A stretch of 17,417 nucleotides of DNA from Candidatus Pelearchaeum sp. (GCA_015520425.1 WAQC01000014.1:1-17417); one strand, 5' to 3'; numbered from the stretch's first letter, positions 1 to 7,463 are shown. The notes: a model not told the origin generated them from the letters alone. Numbers and translations are program-made.

Positions 1-124
1 ATATCGTCTTTCCGCATCCAGGCTCTCCCGTTACAGCGACTAGAAAGCCTCGCGGTATTCCTCCTTCAAGCATCGCGTCTATCCCAGCGACACCCGTGGA
101 GAGCCGTTCAACCTCGCCAGCCAT
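1..124 (-). CDS. KaiC/RecA-superfamily ATPase, N-terminal fragment (runs off left edge)
   Basis: Reading leftward from an ATG at 124-122 gives 41 codons open to the window edge. The peptide has the opening of archaeal KaiC-domain ATPases: a 'LSTGVAGIDAMLEGGIPRG' stretch at residues 8-26, then a Walker A P-loop GEPGCGKT at residues 33-40. This family binds and hydrolyses ATP in RecA-like rings and often acts in signalling or regulation; which member this is cannot be told from 41 residues. The Walker B region and everything after it lie outside the window. In-frame codons just upstream of the ATG offer no better start. An A/T-rich patch 28-45 nt upstream could be the promoter. Confidence 0.8.
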   Translation of the reverse strand, partial: MAGEVERLSTGVAGIDAMLEGGIPRGFLVAVTGEPGCGKTI

Positions 125-161
125 CCAGCAAGTATAACGTGGGCGCTGATAGTTAAAGAGT

Positions 162-317
162 TTAAGAAAACACCCTAGCCGCTGCCATGGCTAATACTCC
201 AGAAATATCCAAGACACCATAAACTTGGCCCCACAGTGTCTCCCAAGCTAGGGTGAAGAAAACCGTATATGTTATTCTAATCCAGCGATTATAGCCTAAA
301 CATTTAGGCAGAAGCAT
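162..317 (-). CDS. possible small hydrophobic peptide, 51 aa
   Basis: An ATG at 317-315 opens a 51-codon frame ending in TAA at 164-162. Its middle is hydrophobic and aromatic (YTVFFTLAWETLWG at about residues 17-30), followed by a second apolar stretch (VLAMAAARVF), so it could be a one-helix membrane peptide. It lies on the same strand as the ATPase fragment that starts at 124, 37 nt downstream. A purine-rich AGGAG lies about 15-20 nt before the ATG, rather far for an efficient SD. It could be chance in a 280-bp gap. I know no family for it. Confidence 0.3.
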   Translation of the reverse strand: MLLPKCLGYNRWIRITYTVFFTLAWETLWGQVYGVLDISGVLAMAAARVFS

Positions 318-374
318 GCGATATAATGTTAGGCTCCTCCCCCTCAGAAGGATAGCAACATTCCGCTACTATGG

Positions 375-384
375 TTAATATTAT
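375..384 (+). promoter_or_regulatory. TATA-like box of the CBS gene
   Basis: An A/T run (TTAATATTAT) centred about 25 nt before the ATG at 405 is at the archaeal TATA-to-start distance expected for a leaderless mRNA. No SD precedes the ATG. The box is nearly symmetric and could also serve the minus strand toward the small ORF ending at 162. Confidence 0.5.
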
Positions 385-404
385 TACTCCACGGCGTAAT
401 CAAT

Positions 405-818
405 ATGATAATAGACCTCCCGCGCTATCTCCGCGACATCATGTCCTCACCAGTCATATGCGTAGACGAGGACGCGCCAATAAGCTATGCTCTACGCGTC
501 ATGAACAAGCATGACATAGGCTCTGTAGTGGTTATGCGCAACGACTCTCCAGTTGGTATCTTGACTGAGCGAGATATATTGAGGGGCCTGGTCTTGTATA
601 GAGATTTGTTTAACATGCCAGTGAAGAAGATGATGTCTAACCCCTTGATAACCTGCGCACCTGATACGCCTATACTGAAAGCATTTACGCTCATGTATGA
701 GAATCGTATTAGGCGTCTTCCAGTTCTTGAGAATGGGAGGCTTGTTGGGATAGTTACTGAGAGGGATGTGATTTACTGGATGCTTAGGATAGTTGGGTAT
801 GATGCTCGTAAATCATAG
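405..818 (+). CDS. paired CBS-domain protein
   Basis: A 137-aa protein made almost entirely of two CBS motifs, at about residues 12-62 and 75-128, each ending in the characteristic strand and turn (GILTERDIL at 51-59, GIVTERDV at 115-122). A CBS pair (Bateman module) normally binds an adenine nucleotide such as AMP, ATP or SAM in the cleft and reports energy state to a partner. Here there is no attached effector domain, so the partner is unknown; stand-alone CBS pairs are common in archaea. The ATG at 405 is preceded at the right distance by a TATA-like box, which supports this start and a leaderless transcript. Its TAG stop (816-818) directly abuts the stop of the convergent dehydrogenase gene (complement of 819-821), leaving no intergenic base. 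Confidence 0.9.
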   Translation: MIIDLPRYLRDIMSSPVICVDEDAPISYALRVMNKHDIGSVVVMRNDSPVGILTERDILRGLVLYRDLFNMPVKKMMSNPLITCAPDTPILKAFTLMYENRIRRLPVLENGRLVGIVTERDVIYWMLRIVGYDARKS

Positions 819-1832
819 CTAGGGCTTGAAGAGCATCCTCCCCACACTCTCGCGGCGTTTCATCAGCTCATGCGCCTCCTGAGCCTTCTCCAGCGGGAGC
901 ACGGTGGCTATAGGTCTTACCAAACCCCGCGCCGTCATCTCCAACGCCTGCTCAACATCTTGTTTGGTGCTGCTTATAGAGCCAGAGACCATATTCTCGC
1001 GAAGTATTACAAGACCTAGCGGAATCTCAACAGAGGATGCGCTGACATTACCCACATTAACTATACGGCCACCCCACGCCAAGGCTCTCAACGATACACT
1101 AAACGTCGGCTGGCCTACGGATTCCAGAACTAGGTCAATGCCCTCGCCGCCCGTGATGCGCTTAATCTCCTCAAGCGTCTTATCACCGAGAACCAAGACC
1201 TCATCAGCCCCAGCTTTTGTTATCTGCTCAACCTTGCCCGGAGAGCTCGTCAGGGCTATTACCCGCGCTCCCAGTGCTTTGGCTATCTGTACAGCGTGTA
1301 TCCCGACACCCCCACCAGCACCAGTAACCAGCACAGTCTCGTTCTCCGAGAGCCTGGCCACGCGTTGGAAAGCATGGATGAGCATCCCAGTTACGCACGC
1401 GGCTATCGCCGCGCCTTCTGGCGGTACCGCTTCTGGGACTTTGACCAGAGAGCCAGCCTTTACGCGGATATACTCTGCGTATGAGCCGTCCATATCCTCG
1501 CCGTACCAGAGCCTGTTCCTACAGATGTTCTCCCTGCCTGACCTGCAGTTTCTGCACTGGCCGCAATACGTGTAGGTTAGCGAGACCACGCGCTCGCCTT
1601 TGGTGAAGCCCTCCACGCCCTCGCCCAGCTCAGCTATCCTGCCAGCTATCTCATGGCCAAGTATCAGCGGCGGCCTAGCCTTAGGGAAGAACCCCTCCAC
1701 CGTGAGAATATCCCTGTAACACGCGCCCGTCATCTCAATCCTAACCAAGACCTCGCCAGCCCCAGGCCTGGGGACCTCAGCCTCCCTAACCTCCAGCGGC
1801 CTCCCGTACCCAGTCATGAAAACAGCCCGCAT
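819..1832 (-). CDS. zinc-dependent MDR dehydrogenase, acryloyl-CoA reductase / alcohol dehydrogenase-like
   Basis: A medium-chain dehydrogenase/reductase of 337 aa, the usual family length. Visible landmarks are catalytic-zinc ligands Cys38, His60-Glu61 (GHE) and Cys146; a structural zinc site of four cysteines at 90, 93, 96 and 104 (CGQCRNCRSGRENIC); and a Rossmann NAD(P) motif around 168-177 (VTGAGGGVG). It should catalyse NAD(P)H-dependent oxidation or reduction in the cytoplasm. The substrate is not certain. From memory, the closest resemblance is to Sulfolobales acryloyl-CoA reductase-like proteins (shared GACYRD and ACVTGM stretches), but an ordinary alcohol dehydrogenase is equally possible. 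I chose the ATG at 1832-1830; a TTG one codon upstream (1835) is the alternative. A TATA-like box centred near 1863 sits 28-31 nt upstream, so the message is probably leaderless. Confidence 0.88.
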   Translation of the reverse strand: MRAVFMTGYGRPLEVREAEVPRPGAGEVLVRIEMTGACYRDILTVEGFFPKARPPLILGHEIAGRIAELGEGVEGFTKGERVVSLTYTYCGQCRNCRSGRENICRNRLWYGEDMDGSYAEYIRVKAGSLVKVPEAVPPEGAAIAACVTGMLIHAFQRVARLSENETVLVTGAGGGVGIHAVQIAKALGARVIALTSSPGKVEQITKAGADEVLVLGDKTLEEIKRITGGEGIDLVLESVGQPTFSVSLRALAWGGRIVNVGNVSASSVEIPLGLVILRENMVSGSISSTKQDVEQALEMTARGLVRPIATVLPLEKAQEAHELMKRRESVGRMLFKP

Positions 1833-1858
1833 CAAGCCACATAAGCCTATGCCTACAC

Positions 1859-1868
1859 AATTTAAACA
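1859..1868 (-). promoter_or_regulatory. TATA-like box of the MDR dehydrogenase gene
   Basis: GTTTAAATTG on the minus strand lies 28-31 nt before the TTG/ATG start. The 1836-1926 gap is divergent: a second A/T box (GTTAAATTA, 1883-1891, plus strand) lies about 40 nt before the glycosyltransferase GTG and may drive that gene. Confidence 0.45.
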
Positions 1869-1926
1869 GTATATTGGGTGAGGTTAAATTAGGAGGGCAA
1901 TCTTAACACCTAATACTAGTGCGGAT

Positions 1927-3060
1927 GTGAGTAAGAGTATGAAGTTCCTGCTGGCTCATCCTCACTTGGACATGCTGGGCGGCTCGGAGAGAATGACGAG
2001 TATCCTAGTGTCGGAGCTGCTGGAGATGGGGCATGAGGTAGGACTGGTAACCGCGTCAATGGAGGAGAGCTGGTTCCCGCGACGTGATGAGATAAGGCTC
2101 TACTGGATAGACCGACTCCAGTTCCTTGGGGATGAGCTGGCCGATAGGCTCATATCAGTCTATAAGGCTCTGAAAAAAGCCATAGACGAATTCAAGCCAG
2201 ACGCGTCGCTGGTCGTGATACAGGAGACAGCATACGCTGCGCTCATGAAAATGACACCACACCCAATAAAGACAGCGGTCTACGTCCACTTCCCATACGA
2301 CGAGGAAGTTTCAGACATAAACCTCAACGAGTATCTCCAGCGTTATAGGTTCCCCATGCTGGCTGACAATCTGGTTCACTGCGCTGACCTCCTCTTCTGC
2401 AACTCCAAGCTGACACAACGCGCCATAAGACAGCACTGGAAGCGTAGCGCTGTTGTTGTATACCCGCCGATAAGCAGGTTCTTCATAGACAACAAGCCTG
2501 AGCCTGACGGTGAGCGTGAGAACACAGTAATATACGTGGCGCGTACTGTGCCGCTGAAGCAGCAGAAGGAGCTTATACGGTGGTTTAGGGGCATAAGGAG
2601 GAAGATACCCGACGCGCGTCTGGTCTTGGCTGGATATACAGACCCGCGCCACAGCTATTACTTTGATGAGCTACGCGGCGAGCTTGACCAGCCTGACGGT
2701 GTTGAGTTCTTGGGAACGGTCTCAGACCAGAAGCTACTGGAGCTCTACCGCACAGCCAAGGTCTATGTCCATCCAAGGGTAGGTGAGCACTTCGGCATGG
2801 CGCCGATAGAGGCGATGAGCCAGGGATGCCCCGTGATAGTAAGATACCCCGCAGGCCTCTGCGAGGTCATGCGCCACAAGCAGACAGGATACATAGCGAG
2901 GAGTGATGAACAGCTTGTAAAATACATTGAAAAAACCCTAACCCTACCAGAGAAGGAGTGGAGGCGACTAAGTAGAAACTCCGTCAGATTCGCGGCCAGG
3001 TTCAGCCCGCGGAGGTTTACCACACAGATAGTAAAAAATCTCAAGAAACTAACCCACTAA
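1927..3060 (+). CDS. GT4-family glycosyltransferase (ALG2/ALG11-like)
   Basis: A 377-aa GT-B-fold glycosyltransferase that would move a sugar from a nucleotide-sugar donor to a lipid-linked or protein-linked acceptor, probably at the cytoplasmic face of the membrane. The N-terminal half shows the acceptor-side start (HPHLDMLGGSER, residues 11-22) and VHFPYDEE (120-127). The C-terminal half shows the retaining-enzyme E-x7-E motif, EHFGMAPIE, with Glu287 and Glu295, then a typical GCPVI stretch (300-304). No membrane segment is obvious. The GTG at 1927 is used here; an ATG four codons later (1939) is a real alternative, because neither start has an SD at usable spacing. A strong AGGAGGG at 1891-1897 is too far upstream to serve either. 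It may act in archaeal N-glycan or glycolipid synthesis, but no neighbouring gene settles the pathway. Confidence 0.88.
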   Translation: MSKSMKFLLAHPHLDMLGGSERMTSILVSELLEMGHEVGLVTASMEESWFPRRDEIRLYWIDRLQFLGDELADRLISVYKALKKAIDEFKPDASLVVIQETAYAALMKMTPHPIKTAVYVHFPYDEEVSDINLNEYLQRYRFPMLADNLVHCADLLFCNSKLTQRAIRQHWKRSAVVVYPPISRFFIDNKPEPDGERENTVIYVARTVPLKQQKELIRWFRGIRRKIPDARLVLAGYTDPRHSYYFDELRGELDQPDGVEFLGTVSDQKLLELYRTAKVYVHPRVGEHFGMAPIEAMSQGCPVIVRYPAGLCEVMRHKQTGYIARSDEQLVKYIEKTLTLPEKEWRRLSRNSVRFAARFSPRRFTTQIVKNLKKLTH

Positions 3061-3113
3061 CACTAACTATCCTTTAGATATATTGATGAAGGAGCAATAG
3101 TAGGAAATAGCAA

Positions 3114-3122
3114 TAGTTAAAA
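3114..3122 (+). promoter_or_regulatory. TATA-like box of the PEPCK gene
   Basis: TAGTTAAAA is centred about 24 nt before the TTG start at 3143. The only nearby alternative start, a GTG at 3139, hits a stop three codons later, so box and frame together support a leaderless TTG start. Confidence 0.45.
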
Positions 3123-3142
3123 CCCTCGCTTACCAAGAGTGT

Positions 3143-4969
3143 TTGTCTAAAAATACACAGCCCAACACCGCTAGCGGGGAGGTTAGGAAATTGATTCCAA
3201 ATATTGATGAGCTGAATATAGAGAGGTTTAAGGAGACCTTCTATAAGATTCTCAGACTTAAGGAGGAGGCAGGACTCCGCGCGGTATGGGACAACCCCAA
3301 AGACCTGCTGGATAGAGCCAAGCTATACGCAACACACTACAAGAACGGCTCACTGGGCTGGGCGTCCAACATATGGAGCCGCTCAGCCGCGAGCACTGTA
3401 ATAATTGAGGATAACTCACAGCTCTCCAGAGAGCACAAGATACTCATGCTAAGGGTTTTGGAGCACATCCTAGCCCAGGGGCCGCTCATAAAGGTTGACG
3501 GCTACCTTGGCAAGCCAGGCGGCCCAGTGCAGATGCATACCCGCGTCTATGTAGACCCCCAGTTTCCAGATATAGCGTATAGGTGGTGGCAGCTTGTCTT
3601 CCCAGCTCCTCCCGATGGTGAGCCTGACGTAGAGATAATAGCGATACCCCACTACCTCGGCAATCCAATAATCCCAAACACCAACAGGCTCCTTATGGTC
3701 ATGCGCTTCCCATTCCATAACTTCACAATCATAACAGCCTCATCATACCAGGGAGAGGTGAAGAAAGCAGCGCTAACCCACTGGATATACCACGTATATA
3801 AACGAGGCTACACAGGAGAGCATGCAGCCCTCCGCGAGTTCCGCGTAAAGACCGTTGATAACAAGTGGAAGACTGTCGTCATGGCTATCTGGGGGCTTAC
3901 GGGCTCTGGAAAATCCACGCATGGTATGTATGTCTGGACTCCCAGCAGCGTGGAGAAGTATGTCCGCGAGTTTGGCATAAATCCGCTGGACTATGTGAGG
4001 GAGCAGCGCATAAGGAATGATGATATAATAGCTGTTGGTGAGGAGCGGGTCTACGGCTCTGAGCGCGGCTCGTGGACGAAGACGGAAGACCTCACGCCAG
4101 AGCAGGAAGCCATGTGGAACGCAGCGGTAAGCCCACGCGCCCTACACGAAAACACGGAGTTTGACATGAATGGAAACCCAAGCTTCGCGGGAGAGCTCTT
4201 CCAATACTTCGGCCTAAAGAACAAAAACGCGCGCTCAGTAATCTACCTAGACGACACAGGATACTTTGACGGCGAGATAGACTCAACAGCACCGCTCAAC
4301 ACTGCCGTCTTCCTAACTCCTGGCTACTTCACCGACTACGCGTGGGTGAAGCTCGCAGACCCAGCGTTCGCTGCGAAGGTCTTGGCTGATGGGAGAACCG
4401 TCGGCCACCTAGCGCAGGCGCGCGAGCTCATAGGAAAAGTCCGCTTCGTCCCACGCTACTCTGAATTCACCATGGGCGTCTCGGACACCGCGCACGTGGT
4501 AAGGTTCTACGAGCTTCTGAAGAAGAGACATGAGAGAGGAGACCCGATTGATGTCTTCCAGCTAAACACCACTGGCAGGATAGTTGCCAAGTATAGGTGG
4601 AGCGAGGTTAAGCTGGGCGATAGGGTGATAATGTCCCCCCAACCCGAGCTGGTTGAGGTGAATGGCTCTCTTAAGGTTGTGGGCGGCACTAGGCCTACGA
4701 TTGAGGAGACAGAGCTCTTCCTCCTCCAAGCTGCGCGCGGCGCGGTTAAGTGGAAGCCCCACCCAATATGGGGCGAGAAAGTCCTAATCCCAGCAGAAGT
4801 CCCAGGGATAAGCCAAGAACGCCTAAAAGAGCTTGAACCAACCACACACCTAACCATGGAAGAATTCAAAGCACTACTAAAATCCCAGGTTGAGCAGAGC
4901 AAATACTGGATGGATAAGAGATGCCCAGACATGCCCCGCGAGATATACAGCGTGATGGACTTTGAGTAG
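3143..4969 (+). CDS. pckA: phosphoenolpyruvate carboxykinase, ATP-type (archaeal variant)
   Basis: A 608-aa protein related to ATP-dependent PEPCK, which interconverts oxaloacetate + ATP with PEP + CO2 + ADP at the start of gluconeogenesis. Evidence is the pair of active-site stretches in the right order: SYQGEVKKAALTHW (201-214), matching the PEPCK Y-x-GE-x-KK element, then a P-loop GLTGSGKST (251-259), comparable to the GLSGTGKTT kinase-1a motif of ATP enzymes. Acidic candidates for metal binding follow (RNDD, 291-294; YLDD, 368-371), as does an IFLTAD-like strand (VFLTPGYF, 389-396). The GTP-type signature (PSACGKTN) is absent. At 608 aa it is longer than typical bacterial ATP enzymes (about 530-540) and the motifs are divergent, so nucleotide specificity is inferred. 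TTG at 3143 is the first usable start. Many reverse-strand frames here are shadows. Confidence 0.82.
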   Translation: MSKNTQPNTASGEVRKLIPNIDELNIERFKETFYKILRLKEEAGLRAVWDNPKDLLDRAKLYATHYKNGSLGWASNIWSRSAASTVIIEDNSQLSREHKILMLRVLEHILAQGPLIKVDGYLGKPGGPVQMHTRVYVDPQFPDIAYRWWQLVFPAPPDGEPDVEIIAIPHYLGNPIIPNTNRLLMVMRFPFHNFTIITASSYQGEVKKAALTHWIYHVYKRGYTGEHAALREFRVKTVDNKWKTVVMAIWGLTGSGKSTHGMYVWTPSSVEKYVREFGINPLDYVREQRIRNDDIIAVGEERVYGSERGSWTKTEDLTPEQEAMWNAAVSPRALHENTEFDMNGNPSFAGELFQYFGLKNKNARSVIYLDDTGYFDGEIDSTAPLNTAVFLTPGYFTDYAWVKLADPAFAAKVLADGRTVGHLAQARELIGKVRFVPRYSEFTMGVSDTAHVVRFYELLKKRHERGDPIDVFQLNTTGRIVAKYRWSEVKLGDRVIMSPQPELVEVNGSLKVVGGTRPTIEETELFLLQAARGAVKWKPHPIWGEKVLIPAEVPGISQERLKELEPTTHLTMEEFKALLKSQVEQSKYWMDKRCPDMPREIYSVMDFE

Positions 4970-4983
4970 AATTACCTACCCCT

Positions 4984-5176
4984 CCTGACACTGACATAGC
5001 ACTACCAGAGAACGGCAGCCTAACAATAGCGGTAGAGGGAAAAGGGGGCCTCCGACTAGCTGGAGTAGAATAACGGGCTAGTCAACCATAGATTATTCGT
5101 CGTGAAGCTGAAGATAACCGTCCTCGCGGAAGGGAGAGATAATCAACCTAGACTATGGAAAAGGAAGGTTAATTAG
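4984..5176 (+). pseudogene. possible gene debris upstream of vapBC
   Basis: Two short plus-strand frames look protein-like but incomplete. The first (4984-5073) reads as a plausible C-terminal tail ending at TAA 5071 (VEGKGGLRLAGVE). The second begins at GTG 5102 with VKLKITVLAEGR and stops at TAG 5174; it resembles the first strand of archaeal metallo-beta-lactamase-fold proteins, then is cut off. Neither has a body. Order and composition suggest leftovers of one or two disrupted genes next to the toxin-antitoxin insertion, but chance cannot be excluded in about 230 bp. Confidence 0.3.
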
Positions 5177-5203
5177 CGTGTTTCATGCTGTATTATATGG
5201 AGT

Positions 5204-5419
5204 ATGTCGGAGGTATATACGCTTCGTATTCCGGCGGAGCTTAAGAAGAGGATGGCGACGCTGGGCGTGGAGTGGGGGGAGGAGATAAGGGCGTTCATTG
5301 AGGCTAGGGTTAGGCAGCTTGAGCTGCTCCGCCTGCTGGAGGAGATGGAAGCCAGGGCTGCGAAGAGGAGGACGCGAATTGACTCCACACAGCTGATAAG
5401 GGAGGACAGGGAGCGTTGA
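5204..5419 (+). CDS. vapB: VapB-type antitoxin
   Basis: A 71-aa highly charged protein: a short N-terminal strand (VYTLRIPAEL) typical of ribbon-helix-helix or AbrB-like VapB DNA-binding ends, then amphipathic helices rich in Glu, Arg and Leu (about 24-53) and a basic tail expected to wrap the toxin. VapB binds its own promoter and neutralises VapC. Identification rests mainly on size, composition and its position immediately before a clear PIN-domain toxin, with a 4-nt overlap. Start is ATG 5204; an A/T-rich GTTAATTAG at 5168-5176 about 30 nt upstream may be the promoter, so expression is probably autoregulated through this site. Confidence 0.8.
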   Translation: MSEVYTLRIPAELKKRMATLGVEWGEEIRAFIEARVRQLELLRLLEEMEARAAKRRTRIDSTQLIREDRER

Positions 5420-5838
5420 CAATCGTGTGCGACGCCAGCGTGCTCGTTAAGCTCGTATTACAGGAGAGGGCGTCGGCCGAGGCTAGGGAACTGCTCAAGC
5501 AAGCCCTCTTTAGAGGGGAGGAGATATACACCTCAGACATAGCGCTGGCGGAGGCGCTAAACACGCTGTGGAAGCACGCCACGCTCCACCGTGACCTGGG
5601 CACCGAGGAGGCGCTGAAAGCAGCCCAAGACCTGCTCGCCACCACCTCCAGGATGCGGCTGGTAGCAACAACCGACATAGCGTTAGACGCCCTCCGAACA
5701 GCACTCCAGACAGGGATAACCCTATACGACGCCCTCTACGCAGCCGCGGCAAAGAAGCTCTCAGCCACCCTCATAACAGCAGACGAAAAACTAGCAGAGA
5801 AGGCATCAAGACAAATAGGCGTCCTCCTCCTAAAATAA
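5416..5838 (+). CDS. vapC: VapC-type PIN-domain ribonuclease toxin
   Basis: A 140-aa PIN-domain protein with all four acidic metal-binding residues at normal spacing: Asp6 (VCDASVL), Glu46 (ALAEALN), Asp105 (LYDALYAA) and Asp123 (ITADEKL). PIN toxins cleave structured RNA such as tRNA or rRNA with Mg2+ or Mn2+ when freed from VapB. Nothing is truncated, so it is probably active or activatable. It starts at TTG 5416, overlapping the vapB TGA in TTGA (5416-5419), which implies translational coupling. A GGAGG at 5400-5404 inside the end of vapB may act as SD. A GTG at 5425 is a weaker alternative start because it would remove strand residues just before Asp6. Confidence 0.93.
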   Translation: MTIVCDASVLVKLVLQERASAEARELLKQALFRGEEIYTSDIALAEALNTLWKHATLHRDLGTEEALKAAQDLLATTSRMRLVATTDIALDALRTALQTGITLYDALYAAAAKKLSATLITADEKLAEKASRQIGVLLLK

Positions 5839-5945
5839 ACCAAGAACTCCATCTCGGCAGGACCGTTACTAGCTCTTTGGAAAATCATCTCAGCGAGATC
5901 CCGGCCTCTACTTTCAATACAACATAATCCCTATCTAGGAAGAAC

Positions 5946-5965
5946 GTAATGTAATAAAACATTAC
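5946..5965. terminator. hairpin in the convergent vapC / 6000-6938 gap
   Basis: GTAATGT and ACATTAC (5946-5952 and 5959-5965) form a perfect 7-bp inverted repeat around a 6-nt A/T loop. It lies downstream of both convergent genes and next to short T runs on the minus strand. Archaeal termination depends mainly on T tracts, so the hairpin itself may only stabilise 3' ends. Confidence 0.35.
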
Positions 5966-5999
5966 TTTAAATGCCGACATAAAAGTAGCTACTAATTTC

Positions 6000-6938
6000 T
6001 CAGCGAATTGATGTAAGAACTATGGAATGGCTTAGTGAGTCTTTGACACCGTATAGCCCAACCCATATCGGGTCTACAAAATCCCATGTATCAATTCCCA
6101 GTAAGAGTCCTTTATCCGCATCAATATACGCACTAAATTCTATAAAGTATTTTACTACTAGGGTGTCTCCTTGTAGTATTCTACCTATAGGCTCGCTTTC
6201 TATTAGAATAACTTTGCTTGCATTGAGGATGTATGCGGGTGTTTCAAATAGTCCTCCGTATGGATATGTGCCCTTGACTACGCCTATCACATCGCCCTTG
6301 AATTCTCCAATCTTCCCACCTAGGATGTTGTCTTCCAGCACCCTTATCGGCTTCATGAACGGTGCCAACGCTTCAACGCTCCGCCATATTATGTAGTCCC
6401 TTAAGAACGTGATGCGGTTGCCTAGTGTAAGCTCATCCTGTCTGTATAGGTATATCCACCTACCCAAAACCCTACCATCAAGCGTCTTCGCGGTCATATC
6501 ACGAGTATCAACAAGAAGCTCCACCGCAATACTAACATCACCAACACGCTTCCTCATTCTCTCCTGAAGATAGACATAGGCCGCGTCACGAAAGACAGTA
6601 CTGTAATTGACACTTATAACATAAGCATCTATACTTTTAACACACCACCTAATTACAGCATCACCATACGATAGTATAGTCCCGTTGGCAAAAATAATCC
6701 TAGGGCTCTCTGAACGCTTACTAAATAGGGAAGAAGACCCATTAAAGGAATACTCAAAACAACTGTTACCTGATAACCACACAAAAGACATTCCCACATT
6801 AGAGTCTATATCAGATTCGCCAGCCTGCTGTGAATAACTAACTTCTCTTGTTGCTACAAGCCACCCGATAGCGATGAGAGTTAATACAGCTATCATTGTA
6901 AGTATTGTTAATGATCTTGTTTTAAGCTCGTACCTCAT
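6000..6938 (-). CDS. membrane-anchored extracytoplasmic protein of unknown function
   Basis: A 312-aa protein. A basic start (MRYELKTRS) is followed by one strong hydrophobic segment at about residues 9-29, with no later membrane helix, so it should be held in the membrane with about 280 residues outside the cell. Several N-glycosylation sequons (NGS 66-68, NGT 85-87, NYS 111-113, and an NAS later) and a possible Cys60-Cys99 pair fit an exterior location. The body alternates short hydrophobic strands with turns, suggesting a beta-rich fold. I recognise no family. Its ATG overlaps the stop of the upstream 131-aa gene in ATGA, so the two are co-translated and probably work together. The sequence is visibly more A/T-rich than its neighbours, which may indicate acquisition. 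A pilin-like or surface-complex role is possible but unsupported. Confidence 0.75.
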   Translation of the reverse strand: MRYELKTRSLTILTMIAVLTLIAIGWLVATREVSYSQQAGESDIDSNVGMSFVWLSGNSCFEYSFNGSSSLFSKRSESPRIIFANGTILSYGDAVIRWCVKSIDAYVISVNYSTVFRDAAYVYLQERMRKRVGDVSIAVELLVDTRDMTAKTLDGRVLGRWIYLYRQDELTLGNRITFLRDYIIWRSVEALAPFMKPIRVLEDNILGGKIGEFKGDVIGVVKGTYPYGGLFETPAYILNASKVILIESEPIGRILQGDTLVVKYFIEFSAYIDADKGLLLGIDTWDFVDPIWVGLYGVKDSLSHSIVLTSIR

Positions 6939-7330
6939 GGCAGGTCACTACATGAAGAATCATACCCGAATAACCGTGCATGGGCCTCAGCGGTATCCAC
7001 TAACCAAAGGTCGCTTAGAAGGTCATATAGGTAACCTTGGGCATAAGTGAAGCCAGTAGTAGAGACGTATCTACTCACTATGCCGTCTCCAGCCCAATCT
7101 ATAAGTGACCCCTGTTCAAAAACTAGCTGAATATTACATATCGTGTCATATGTAAAACGGTACTTTAATGCTATTGTTTCCCCGAAGGAACTGACTGGGT
7201 TCTGAGAGTCTCCGCATACCATGCTCTGCTTAGCCATGGAATTCCTGTCATCCTTCAAGAAGGAGACGTAATCTGCCAGCTCATCTATCCCAATATCCTC
7301 GCGCGGCTCTAAACCCGTTACCAGCGTCAA
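6935..7330 (-). CDS. unknown protein, partner of the 6000-6938 gene
   Basis: A 131-aa protein without signal peptide or membrane segment. It is moderately acidic and aromatic, with three cysteines (39, 65, 127), a first helix rich in acidic residues (about 8-29) and a Tyr-rich region around 88-102. I recognise no family. The start is TTG at 7330: an in-frame stop lies three codons upstream, no earlier ATG or GTG exists, and a TATA-like AATATAA (7354-7360) is 27 nt before it, which fits a leaderless message. Its stop overlaps the next gene's ATG by 4 nt. Because the start is a TTG with an ATG-led frame just upstream in another phase, a decayed N-terminus is an alternative reading. Confidence 0.6.
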   Translation of the reverse strand: MTLVTGLEPREDIGIDELADYVSFLKDDRNSMAKQSMVCGDSQNPVSSFGETIALKYRFTYDTICNIQLVFEQGSLIDWAGDGIVSRYVSTTGFTYAQGYLYDLLSDLWLVDTAEAHARLFGYDSSCSDLP

Positions 7331-7353
7331 CCACTCTCAACGCTCCAGGCATC

Positions 7354-7360
7354 AATATAA
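7354..7360 (-). promoter_or_regulatory. TATA-like box for the 7330-6000 gene pair
   Basis: TTATATT on the minus strand is centred 27 nt before the TTG at 7330, the distance seen at other leaderless genes in this window. The rest of the 7331-7495 divergent gap is A-rich and shows no gene. Confidence 0.4.
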
Positions 7361-7463
7361 GAAATTACCCCCGAAAGACGGAAACACAGCAAGGAAAGCA
7401 GCAAAAAACAGCTAACAACAGCATTATTCTTTACCAAAAACCCCATAAATGTTCGCAAATATG

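Noticed and set aside
904..1575. 223-codon plus-strand frame opposite the MDR dehydrogenase
   Set aside because: It is antisense to a gene with intact zinc and NAD motifs, and its translation shows no recognisable domain; it is a codon-bias shadow.
4507..4932. 141-codon minus-strand frame opposite PEPCK
   Set aside because: Ser-rich antisense shadow with no motif or promoter.
3143..4969. GTP-type PEPCK
   Set aside because: The GTP-enzyme signature PSACGKTN is missing, while an ATP-type Y-x-GE-x-KK element and P-loop are present.
5839..5940. Apparent CRISPR-repeat-like string near 5895-5920
   Set aside because: It matches the array repeat in neither orientation and is not repeated.
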